9,295 nt of DNA from Bacteroidales bacterium (lineage in GTDB: Bacteria; Bacteroidota; Bacteroidia; Bacteroidales; WCHB1-69). Under the pieces are notes generated by a model. That model was not told where the DNA came from and did not search any database. It was given only the letters and a program-made list of their open reading frames with translations. Below, piece after piece: positions 1 through 6,350 of the stretch. Both the position numbers and the translations under genes were made by a program. Where the stretch lies: NCBI GenBank assembly GCA_031272415.1, contig JAISTU010000038.1:1-9295 (forward strand), written 5' to 3'. Every line of letters begins with the position of its first letter. Positions within the stretch are counted from its first letter, which is position 1.

Positions 1-11
1 TAAGATATTTG

Positions 12-19
12 CAAAGATA
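12..19 (-). promoter_or_regulatory. Putative -7 promoter box reading left, out of the window
   Basis: On the minus strand this reads TATCTTTG, which fits the Bacteroidota -7 consensus TAnnTTTG. It is preceded by GTG, an A-tract and a CTCTCCACT-type pyrimidine stretch (about 20-61), the same order as in the promoter-like elements at 181-247 and 9153-9221. It would serve a gene lying left of the window. No convincing -33 TTTG box was seen, so this rests on the -7 match and the shared architecture. Confidence 0.4.
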
Positions 20-70
20 CACCTTTTTTTTAGTTGAGAGTTGAAAGCCGAAAGTGGAGAGTAAAAAAAG

Positions 71-159
71 TTGTCTGAACTGTGATTTTAGTATGATTTT
101 TTTGATTTGTGTGAAATCACAGTAATCATGTTAATCATTCCAAATCACAGTTCAGACAA
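71..159. repeat. Composite palindrome (long imperfect inverted repeat)
   Basis: The outer arms, 71-88 and 142-159, are perfect 18-bp reverse complements beginning TTGTCTGAACTGTGATTT. Pairing continues inward after interruptions: 93-98 with 133-138, 103-107 with 124-128, and 110-114 with 117-121 around a two-base centre. Each arm is built from TGATT-like units spaced about 9-11 bp apart (83, 94 and 103 on the left). Transcribed on either strand it would fold into a long hairpin with small internal loops. It lies between two divergent promoter-like boxes. From memory, Bacteroidota genomes carry dispersed palindromes starting GTCTGAA with similar internal units, so a family member is likely. No encoded protein or terminal target-site duplication was recognised. 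Confidence 0.8.
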
Positions 160-180
160 AGGGGGGCAAAAATGCAAAAA

Positions 181-247
181 AATCTCTACACTCTCCACTC
201 TGCAAAAAAAGGTTTTAATTTTTAATTAAAAAAAATGTGTATTTTTG
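181..247 (+). repeat. Promoter-like module, inverted copy of 9153-9221
   Basis: In order this holds a CTCTACACTCTCCACTCT pyrimidine tract, an A-run, GGTTTTAATTTTTAATTA, a second A-run and GTGTATTTTTG. Its reverse complement matches 9153-9221 almost base for base, with small length changes in homopolymer runs and a few substitutions. The two copies sit at the 5' ends of the two operons and point toward each other. They look like a shared promoter/upstream module or an interspersed repeat that supplies one. Confidence 0.7.
240..247 (+). promoter_or_regulatory. Putative -7 promoter box for the guaD-era-recO-dus operon
   Basis: TATTTTTG matches the Bacteroidota -7 consensus TAnnTTTG. It lies only four bases before the preferred guaD ATG at 252, so a transcript from it would have almost no leader. 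No good -33 box is seen at the expected distance; that region is A/T homopolymer. The same box in the same local context precedes the opposite operon at 9153-9160, which supports a promoter role. Confidence 0.45.
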
Positions 248-251
248 TAAT

Positions 252-725
252 ATGGAGACGGATAAATATTATTTACAAAAAGCGATTGATTGTGCAAAAG
301 AGAATGTTTTGTCGGGCAAAGGCGGTCCTTTTGGGGCATTGATTGTCAAAGGGAGTGAAATTATCGCCTGCACAGCCAATAGTGTTACTCTTTTGAACGA
401 CCCTACTGCACATGCGGAAATTTTGGCTATCAAAATGGCTTGTAAAGCATTGAAAACGTTTGTGTTAAGTGATTGTACAATTTATTCCAGTTGCGAGCCT
501 TGTCCTATGTGTTTGGGGGCAATTTATTGGGCAAAATTAAGTCGTTTGGTATATGCTGCTACCAAAGAAGATGCTGCCAAAGCAGGATTTGCAGATCAAT
601 TGATATACAAAGAGTTAGACCTAAAACCTGACCAACGAATTTTACCAAGTATACAAATTCATTTACCGCAAAATGGTCTACCCTTTGAGGCATGGATGCA
701 ATTAGAAGACAAAATAAAATATTGA
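252..725 (+). CDS. guaD: Guanine deaminase (cytidine deaminase fold)
   Basis: Predicted to hydrolyse guanine to xanthine and ammonia in the cytoplasm (purine salvage and catabolism). The 157-residue product has the zinc deaminase signature: PTAHAE with His54 as zinc ligand and Glu56 as proton shuttle, then CEPCPMC with Cys84 and Cys87 as the other ligands. It is closer to Bacillus subtilis GuaD than to the tRNA deaminase TadA: GGPFGA near the N-terminus, CLGAIYWA after the zinc motif, an AGF.D..IYKE segment at 111-121, and the C-terminal PFEAW...KY ending, at nearly the same length (156 in B. subtilis, from memory). The ATG at 252 is preferred over an in-frame GTG at 237, because 237-247 is part of a repeated non-coding promoter element. 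It is the first gene of a four-gene operon, two bases before era. Activity on another purine or pterin cannot be excluded. Confidence 0.88.
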   Translation: METDKYYLQKAIDCAKENVLSGKGGPFGALIVKGSEIIACTANSVTLLNDPTAHAEILAIKMACKALKTFVLSDCTIYSSCEPCPMCLGAIYWAKLSRLVYAATKEDAAKAGFADQLIYKELDLKPDQRILPSIQIHLPQNGLPFEAWMQLEDKIKY

Positions 726-727
726 AA

Positions 728-1615
728 ATGAGTAATTTAGAAGAACATAAAGCAGGTTTTGTAAGTATTTTGGGCAATCCCAATGTAGGAAAATCTACGC
801 TAATGAATTGTCTTACAGGCGAAAAATTATCTATCATTACCTCCAAAGCACAAACTACCCGCCACCGCATTATGGGGATTGTCAATGGCGAAAATTTTCA
901 AATTGTTTATTCTGACACTCCGGGCATTTTGACGCCCAACTATAAAATGCAGGCATACATGATGAAATATGTTGAGGCGGCGATTGCAGACAGCGATATT
1001 TTGCTCTATATGGTGGATTGCAAAGAGACAAAATTTGAACAAAAAATTATAAATTCGGTCAAAAAACTTGCCACTCCTTGCATTGTGGTTATCAATAAAA
1101 TAGACAAAGCAGATGATTTGCTGGTGGAAAAAAGTGTACAATTTTGGCAACAATTGCTTGCACCTCAACATATTTGTTGCATTTCGGCATTATACAAACT
1201 AAATGTTGATGATTTAATGAGCAAAGTTGTTTCGCTTTTGCCTTTGTCGCCGCCTTATTTTCCAAAGGATGATTTGACCGACCGTCCCATGCGGTTTTTT
1301 GTTGCCGAAATGATACGTGAAAAAATTTTGTTGCAATTTAAAAAAGAAATTCCGTATAGCGTGGAAGTTGTTGTTAATCAATACAAAGAAGAAAAAGATA
1401 TTACCAAAATTGATGTTACCATTTTTACGGAAAGAGATTCACAAAAAGCCATTATTTTAGGACATAAAGGCATGGCTATCAAACAATTAAGTACTGATTC
1501 TCGAATAGCAATAGAAGAGTTTATCGGACAAAAGGTGTATTTGATGTTGAATTTAAAAGTGCAACAAAATTGGCGAAATGATGAAAAAAGATTACATCAA
1601 TTCGGATATTTATAA
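728..1615 (+). CDS. era: GTPase Era (ribosome biogenesis)
   Basis: Era binds the 3' end of 16S rRNA and assists maturation of the small ribosomal subunit at the inner face of the membrane. The 295-residue product has every G motif: GNPNVGKS (16-23), TTRH (43-46), DTPG (63-66), NKID (123-126) and SAL (153-155). A C-terminal KH domain carries GHKGMAIK (245-252) and ends in the family-typical NWR.DEKRL.QFGY. Length is normal for the family (301 in E. coli). The ATG at 728 is chosen because it lies two bases after the guaD stop and gives the usual short N-terminus; an in-frame ATG at 692 would add 12 residues inside guaD. The tight spacing implies co-transcription and probably translational coupling with guaD. 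Confidence 0.97.
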   Translation: MSNLEEHKAGFVSILGNPNVGKSTLMNCLTGEKLSIITSKAQTTRHRIMGIVNGENFQIVYSDTPGILTPNYKMQAYMMKYVEAAIADSDILLYMVDCKETKFEQKIINSVKKLATPCIVVINKIDKADDLLVEKSVQFWQQLLAPQHICCISALYKLNVDDLMSKVVSLLPLSPPYFPKDDLTDRPMRFFVAEMIREKILLQFKKEIPYSVEVVVNQYKEEKDITKIDVTIFTERDSQKAIILGHKGMAIKQLSTDSRIAIEEFIGQKVYLMLNLKVQQNWRNDEKRLHQFGYL

Positions 1616-1636
1616 ACAGTTGATTATCAATAGAAT

Positions 1637-2338
1637 ATGATTTATACTACTAAAGCCTTAATTTTGCATGTTTTGGAGCATACCAATAAAAAAAATATTG
1701 TCAGTATGTATACGGAACATTCTGGTTATCAGTCTTTTATAAATTTTGAGGGGAGACAAAAATTTCATCCCATGTCATTGATGGAGATTGTGGCACAGCA
1801 CAAAGAAAAAGCAGGCTTGGGATATATCAAAGAAAGTCGTTTGCTTGTTCATGTGAATCAGGCTCAATTTGATATGCGAAAATCGGCTATTTGCCTGTTT
1901 ATCAATGAAATACTTTACAAAATTTTGCACAATAAAGCCGAAGATGCGACACTGTTTGATTTTTTGTATAATAGTCTGTTTTTTTTCTGCAAAGAGCCGT
2001 ATTTGGCTGATTTTCACATTCGTTTTTTGACTTCTTTGATGCGACATTTAGGGGTGCAACCGGTTGATAATTATTCCACAGTCAACAATTTTTTCAATCC
2101 GGAACTATCTCATTTTGAGCCATCTATAACTTTGTCTTCACAAGAACAAACCATTTATCAATGTTTTCATCAAATACTGTCAGAAGAAGAATATTTTTGC
2201 TCTCACAAAAGAAAACCAATTTTGCAACAGCCTATTCGTAATTTATTGTTAGAGAAGATATTACAATATTATACTTGTCATATTTGCGATATGAGTAAAA
2301 TACAGTCTTATGAAATATTAAAAGCCGTATGTGCGTGA
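1637..2338 (+). CDS. recO: DNA repair protein RecO
   Basis: RecO loads RecA onto SSB-coated single-stranded DNA together with RecR, in the RecFOR recombination pathway, and can anneal complementary strands. The 233-residue product begins with the OB-fold seen in the family: an N-terminal TKALILH strand, then MYTE.SGY.SF, through about residue 75. A helical domain follows (about 80-233) with RHLGVQP and FFNPELS.FEP segments and an ending (YYTCHICD...EILKAV) that fits Bacteroidota RecO. The four-cysteine zinc site found in some RecO proteins is not evident. It lies 21 bases after era, and its last ten bases overlap the start of the dihydrouridine synthase gene. RecO is poorly conserved in sequence, so the call rests on overall pattern, length and its position after era, a common arrangement in bacteria. 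Confidence 0.85.
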   Translation: MIYTTKALILHVLEHTNKKNIVSMYTEHSGYQSFINFEGRQKFHPMSLMEIVAQHKEKAGLGYIKESRLLVHVNQAQFDMRKSAICLFINEILYKILHNKAEDATLFDFLYNSLFFFCKEPYLADFHIRFLTSLMRHLGVQPVDNYSTVNNFFNPELSHFEPSITLSSQEQTIYQCFHQILSEEEYFCSHKRKPILQQPIRNLLLEKILQYYTCHICDMSKIQSYEILKAVCA

Positions 2339-3282
2339 AAATCAATCAATTACAACCAAAAATTTATTTTTCTCCTTTCCACAATCTCACCCATAGATTG
2401 TTTAGGGATACTTTTTGTCAACATTTTTCAGGCATTGATGCTTTTATATCACCGTTTATGCCTGTGGGAGAGGCAGTTACCCTTTCCACTGCCCGTTTCA
2501 AAGATATTTTGCCAAAAAGTGAAAAAACACCACTTATTCCACAGTTAATTGGTTGTAAATCAAACGAATTAGCAGACAGTGTTCATTTTTTGCTTCAACT
2601 TGGCTTTGAGCGTATTAATTGGAATTTGGGCTGTCCTATGCCGCAAATTATACGCAAAAAGCGCGGTGCAGGCTTATTGCCTTTTCCGGAACTGATTGAA
2701 AACGCTGTAAATGAGATACTTACACGTTCTCCGAATGCACGACTATCTCTTAAAATGCGACTTGGATTGCAAGATGCGACTGAATCTTTGAAAATTATAG
2801 AACGTTTAAATCAATATCCGCTTGATTTTATAGCCATTCATGCACGTTTGGGCGTTCAACGTTATGAAGGAAGTGTTGATATTGAGGCATTTACAAATTG
2901 TTTTCGGATTTCCAAAAATACTGTTTTTTACAATGGCGACATCAATACGGTAGCAGATTTTGAACAAATATCAACTCTTTTTCCTACTATGAAAGCCGTT
3001 TTACTCGGACGCGGACTGCTGAAAAATCCGCTCCTTGCAGAGGAAATTAAACAAAAAAATCTCCAAATCGGCAACAAAAAGGTACGAATTTATAATTTTT
3101 TTAATGATTTAGCCACACAATATCAACAAAAATCCACTCCAACAGGCTGCCTCAATCGATTAAAAGAACTTATTATCTACCTTTCAACTTCATTGGAATT
3201 TTCCCCACAAAAATTAACTAATCTATTGAGAATAAACTCATTAGAAGAATTTAAAAGAGAAATAGAAAATTGTAAAATATAG
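2329..3282 (+). CDS. tRNA-dihydrouridine synthase (Dus family, Bacteroidota type)
   Basis: An FMN enzyme that reduces specific uridines in tRNA to dihydrouridine using NAD(P)H. The 317-residue product has the Dus TIM-barrel motifs: an N-terminal SPFHNLTHRLFR segment (the usual APM...T...R position), NLGCP with catalytic Cys102, KMRLG with Lys142, IHAR with His171 and Arg173 for FMN phosphate and substrate contacts, NGDI (202-205) and LGRGLLKNP (226-234). Several motifs are variant: IHARLGVQRYEG replaces the common IHGRT..Q.Y.G, and KKRGAGLL follows the Cys loop. This fits a Bacteroidota clade rather than DusA/B/C, so no letter is assigned. The ATG overlaps the recO stop by ten bases; an in-frame GTG at 2335 is an alternative start. 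It is the last gene of the plus-strand operon. Confidence 0.88.
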   Translation: MCVKINQLQPKIYFSPFHNLTHRLFRDTFCQHFSGIDAFISPFMPVGEAVTLSTARFKDILPKSEKTPLIPQLIGCKSNELADSVHFLLQLGFERINWNLGCPMPQIIRKKRGAGLLPFPELIENAVNEILTRSPNARLSLKMRLGLQDATESLKIIERLNQYPLDFIAIHARLGVQRYEGSVDIEAFTNCFRISKNTVFYNGDINTVADFEQISTLFPTMKAVLLGRGLLKNPLLAEEIKQKNLQIGNKKVRIYNFFNDLATQYQQKSTPTGCLNRLKELIIYLSTSLEFSPQKLTNLLRINSLEEFKREIENCKI

Positions 3283-3312
3283 AAACTTTTTTACACTTTT
3301 TACTCTCAATTC
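3283..3312. other. Convergent intergenic gap, no clear terminator
   Basis: Only 30 bases separate the stops of the two converging operons. The stretch is T-rich on the plus strand, with a pyrimidine tract resembling those in the promoter modules. No stable GC stem followed by a U-run is visible for either direction, so the 3' ends of the two transcripts probably overlap or end by other means. Confidence 0.5.
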
Positions 3313-4437
3313 TTAAACGCTCTCATCTATCTCCACTATTTCTTCTTCTAACGTTTTGTATTTGCAATAGTTTCGCCATTTTTCGACAACAGTTTGCATG
3401 TCTTCGGGTAAGGGACTTTCAAAGAGCATATTTTGCTGTGTTGTGGGATGTATAAATCCTAACGATTTTGCGTGTAAGGCTTGGCGGGGCAAAGCGGAGA
3501 AACAATTTTGCACAAATTGCTTATATTTTGTAAAAGTAGTGCCTTTTAAGATGCGATTGCCTCCATAAGTGGGGTCATTAAAGAGCGGATGTTTAATGTA
3601 TTGCAGATGTACGCGGATTTGGTGAGTGCGTCCGGTTTCGAGTCGGCATTCAATCAAAGTAACATAACCAAATCTTTCCAATACCTTCCAATGCGTAACG
3701 GCATGTTTTCCGTGTTCGCCATCAGGAAAAACGTACATTGACTTACGGTCTTTGGGATTTCTGCCTATATTTCCGACAATTGTACCCTCATCTTCTACAA
3801 AATCCCCCCAAACCAAAGCCCAATAGCGTCTGTGAATGGTATGATTAAAGAAATCGGCGGCTAATTTAGCCTGTGCTTCTTCGGTTTTTGCCACCATTAA
3901 CAGCCCAGATGTTTCTTTGTCAATTCGGTGCAACAAACGCGGACTTTCTACCACGTCATCATGCACCAAAATATCTCTCCAATGATAGCAAAGAGCGTTC
4001 ACCAAAGTGCCTGTATAATTAGAATGTGCAGGATGTACCACCATGCCCGCTTTTTTATTGACCACAATTAAGTCATTGTCCTCATACACAATATCAATCG
4101 GAATATTTTCAGGTACAATATCAATCTCTTTGGGCGGAGTTGCCAACACAATAGAAATTTTATCAAAAGGTTTGATTCTATAATTCTGAATGCGAGGCAC
4201 TCCATTGACCAAAATATTGCCTGCTTGCGCCGCCTGTCTAATACGATTGCGAGATATATTGCCTCCTATATGCGCCGTCAGAAACTTATCAATTCTCACC
4301 AACGATTGCCCCTTGTCGACTGTCATGCTGAAATGTTCATACATCTCATCATTTTGTTCGCTCTCGCTGTTGAACTCTTCCTGCGAAATATCAAAACTGT
4401 CTTGATTTTCCGGCTCTAAAAGTTTTTGCTCATCCAT
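3313..4437 (-). CDS. rluD: Ribosomal large subunit pseudouridine synthase, RluA/RluD family
   Basis: Isomerises uridines to pseudouridine in RNA; RluD acts on helix 69 of 23S rRNA. The 374-residue product has an acidic N-terminal tail (1-40), an S4 RNA-binding domain (about 46-100, VRIDKFL...NILVNG) and the synthase domain. Motif II is HRIDKETSGLL with catalytic Asp173; Ile at 172 replaces the more usual Leu, a conservative change. Later motifs RTHQIRVH (270-277), HPLFNDPTYGG and RQALHAKSLGF are intact. S4 plus catalytic domain and this length fit RluD better than RluA, which lacks S4; RluC has a similar layout, so the exact target uridines are inferred only. It is the last gene of the minus-strand operon, six bases after the exonuclease homologue. 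Confidence 0.88.
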   Translation of the reverse strand: MDEQKLLEPENQDSFDISQEEFNSESEQNDEMYEHFSMTVDKGQSLVRIDKFLTAHIGGNISRNRIRQAAQAGNILVNGVPRIQNYRIKPFDKISIVLATPPKEIDIVPENIPIDIVYEDNDLIVVNKKAGMVVHPAHSNYTGTLVNALCYHWRDILVHDDVVESPRLLHRIDKETSGLLMVAKTEEAQAKLAADFFNHTIHRRYWALVWGDFVEDEGTIVGNIGRNPKDRKSMYVFPDGEHGKHAVTHWKVLERFGYVTLIECRLETGRTHQIRVHLQYIKHPLFNDPTYGGNRILKGTTFTKYKQFVQNCFSALPRQALHAKSLGFIHPTTQQNMLFESPLPEDMQTVVEKWRNYCKYKTLEEEIVEIDESV

Positions 4438-4443
4438 GCAAAT

Positions 4444-5277
4444 TTATCGATTGGTAAACCGATGACTTACCGCTCTCATGCGTATATTGGTGATAATTTT
4501 TTTTGTATATAAAGGAAATTCAGCCCGCATCATCCAATCATAAAACGCAGGGTCTTTTCTGAATGTGGACTCTACCTCACAGCCTTTATATTTTCCAAAA
4601 TTAAACACTTCTTTGTCATTCTCGTCAAAAATAATATGTCCTGCAAAATCCACATTGCGGTCAATAATAGAAAATTTTGACAAAGTGGTTACATCATTTT
4701 GAATGGGCATAGACTCACTGCCATTTTCATCTTCTTTCTTAACATCTTGATAAAGAGAGAGTTGTGCTGCCAAAATTTCTACTATTGTCTCTACTGCCCG
4801 CTGCGTGGCAAAAGGACGGGCAAGTTCTTTATCGCAATAAAATCGATAAGCACCTACAAGTGTGCGGGACTCAAGTTTATGGAAAATATTCTGCACATCA
4901 ATAATGCGTACTTGGCTCAAATCCAACTCAATCCCTGCTCTGAGAAACTCTTCTACCAACATCGGCACATCAAATTTATGCAAATTGTAACCCGCAAGAT
5001 CACAATCTTTCAAAAAAGCATAAATTTGAGGTGCAAGTTGAGCAAATTTGGGTTTATCAGCCACATCTTTGTCATAAATTCCGTGCAATACAGATACTTC
5101 ATTCGGAATAGGCACACCCGGATTGATGCGATAAGTAATGGCTTCTGTTTGAGACTCACCATTAACTTCCGGAAACACCTTTAACATGCCTATTTCCACT
5201 ATCTTATCCGACCCGATTTGCAGTCCTGTCGTTTCTAAATCAAAGAAAACGATTGGTTTTGTCAGTTCTAACTTCAT
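4444..5277 (-). CDS. DnaQ-fold 3'-5' exonuclease homologue with degenerate ExoIII motif
   Basis: The 277-residue product has a DEDDh exonuclease fold (about 8-175) and a C-terminal ExoX-like domain (about 209-268, FGKYKG, DPAFYDWMM, FPLYTKK), the layout of a common Bacteroidota exonuclease. ExoI is intact (FFDLETTG, Asp13 and Glu15) and so is ExoII (GYNLHKFDVPML, Asp103). ExoIII is not. The family normally has His-x4-Asp after a YKFYCGKEL-like stretch. Here YRFYCDKEL is followed by ARPFATQRAVETIVEIL, which places Phe156 at the His position and Ala161 at the metal-binding Asp, with no gap in the flanking match. Classical two-metal exonuclease activity is therefore probably lost or much reduced; the protein may bind DNA or RNA ends or act as a subunit. 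The ORF is uninterrupted and lies three bases after the zinc-ribbon gene, so it looks maintained. Confidence 0.85.
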   Translation of the reverse strand: MKLELTKPIVFFDLETTGLQIGSDKIVEIGMLKVFPEVNGESQTEAITYRINPGVPIPNEVSVLHGIYDKDVADKPKFAQLAPQIYAFLKDCDLAGYNLHKFDVPMLVEEFLRAGIELDLSQVRIIDVQNIFHKLESRTLVGAYRFYCDKELARPFATQRAVETIVEILAAQLSLYQDVKKEDENGSESMPIQNDVTTLSKFSIIDRNVDFAGHIIFDENDKEVFNFGKYKGCEVESTFRKDPAFYDWMMRAEFPLYTKKIITNIRMRAVSHRFTNR

Positions 5278-5280
5278 GCT

Positions 5281-6333
5281 TTATTTTTCGAGTGCTTTTT
5301 CTGCAATTTCGCTATCAACAAGAATACGACCACAAAATTCGCATACAATAATTTTTTTGTGCATACGAATATCCAATTGTCTTTGGTCTGCTATTTTGCT
5401 AAAACAACCTCCACAGGCATTTCTATCTACTTTTACGGCTGCCAATCCGTTACGGACGCTGGTACGAATACGCGTAAAAGCGGCTAACATACGTGCATCT
5501 ATGCCTTTTTCTTGTTGCCTTGCCGTGCGATGCAATATATGCTCTTCTTTTTCGGTTTCGGCTACAATAGCATTGAGTTCGTTTTGTTTTCTTTCCAAAT
5601 CGGCTTTTGTGGTTTGATAAGATTCTTCAGTTTCCTGCAAAGCCGCGGTTTTCTCATCAATTTCTGCCAAAAATTCTTTGATATGCTTTTCACACAATTG
5701 AATTTCAGTCTCTTCGTATTCAATTTCTTTGCTTAAAGCGTCAAATTCACGATTGTTTTTAACATTATTGAGTTGCTCTTTGTACTTAACAATTTGAGAT
5801 TGAGCATTTTTAATGTTTTCTTTTTGTGCTACAATTTCATTTTGCAATTCCAAAATAGTGGCATTATGCTTGTCAATACGTGTTTGGAACTTTTGGCACT
5901 CATCGTTCAAATCGTCCACCTCAAGCGGGAGTTCACCGCGAATAATCCGCAACTGATCCATTTTTGAGTGGATTGATTGCAGTTTATACAGTGCTATCAA
6001 TGTTTCTTCTACTGATTTTTCGGAAACATTTTCATTTTCTTCTGCTTTATGAGCCGTTTTTTTCTCCTTTGAAGGGGCATTTTTTGTTACTTTTTCTGCC
6101 TTTTCTGCTTTTGTTGTTTCTTTTTGAGGTTCTTTTGACGTTTTTTTAGTCTCTTTGACCGTTGTTGACGTCTTTTTTTCAACCTTTTTTTCAACTTTTG
6201 TTGCAGGTTCTTCTTCTTTTTTTACCTTCTTAACTGTTTGAGACTTTTCAGATTTTTCTGTTTTTGTCTTTTCTTCTTTTTTGTTCACTGTTTGTGTCTT
6301 TTCTTCTGTTTCTGCTTGTTTTTTTACTGCCAT
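5281..6333 (-). CDS. Coiled-coil protein with C4 zinc ribbon and long basic/acidic N-terminal tail
   Basis: The C-terminal part (about 107-350) matches the bacterial family with a long antiparallel coiled coil followed by a four-cysteine zinc ribbon (zf-RING_7, the group that includes Helicobacter HP0958/FlgZ). Visible are the RGELPLEV segment (132-139), the Lys/Glu/Gln-rich heptads (140-280), a conserved YKEQ.NNVKNNREFDALSKEIE stretch, and CGGC (Cys307, Cys310) with CEFCGR (Cys331, Cys334). Bacteroidota members are usually about 250 residues; this one has about 105 extra residues of Lys, Glu, Thr, Ser and Val with no predicted fold. The molecular role is not established; a nucleic-acid or protein scaffold function is an inference. 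It sits directly after the Nif3-like gene, a recurrent Bacteroidota pairing, and three bases before the exonuclease homologue. Confidence 0.85.
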   Translation of the reverse strand: MAVKKQAETEEKTQTVNKKEEKTKTEKSEKSQTVKKVKKEEEPATKVEKKVEKKTSTTVKETKKTSKEPQKETTKAEKAEKVTKNAPSKEKKTAHKAEENENVSEKSVEETLIALYKLQSIHSKMDQLRIIRGELPLEVDDLNDECQKFQTRIDKHNATILELQNEIVAQKENIKNAQSQIVKYKEQLNNVKNNREFDALSKEIEYEETEIQLCEKHIKEFLAEIDEKTAALQETEESYQTTKADLERKQNELNAIVAETEKEEHILHRTARQQEKGIDARMLAAFTRIRTSVRNGLAAVKVDRNACGGCFSKIADQRQLDIRMHKKIIVCEFCGRILVDSEIAEKALEK

Positions 6334-6350
6334 TTTTTATCGAATTTGTT

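Noticed and set aside
83..128. TGATT units as a CRISPR-like array
   Set aside because: The units are only about 5-6 bases, spaced 9-11 bases apart and arranged as a palindrome. There are no repeats of 24-40 bases, no spacers and no cas genes.
161..166. Run of six G bases as a phase-variation tract
   Set aside because: It is short and lies next to the palindrome, about 75 bases from the promoter box. Nothing in the sequence shows a slippage-controlled gene.
692..727. Upstream ATG at 692 as the start of era
   Set aside because: It would add 12 residues (MDAIRRQNKILK) inside the guaD reading region. The ATG at 728, two bases after the guaD stop, gives the usual Era N-terminus.
3283..3312. Bidirectional intrinsic terminator between the converging operons
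   Set aside because: T-runs are present, but no GC-containing stem precedes them on either strand.
3919..3930. Ile instead of Leu in the HRLD motif of the pseudouridine synthase
   Set aside because: HRID keeps the catalytic Asp173 and the change is conservative. All other family motifs are intact, so there is no reason to suspect loss of activity.
4699..5617. Two long plus-strand open frames (4699-5184 and 5186-5617)
   Set aside because: They run antisense to the exonuclease homologue and zinc-ribbon genes, which have clear family motifs. The antisense frames show low-complexity Phe/Ser/Ile-rich translations with no recognisable domain.
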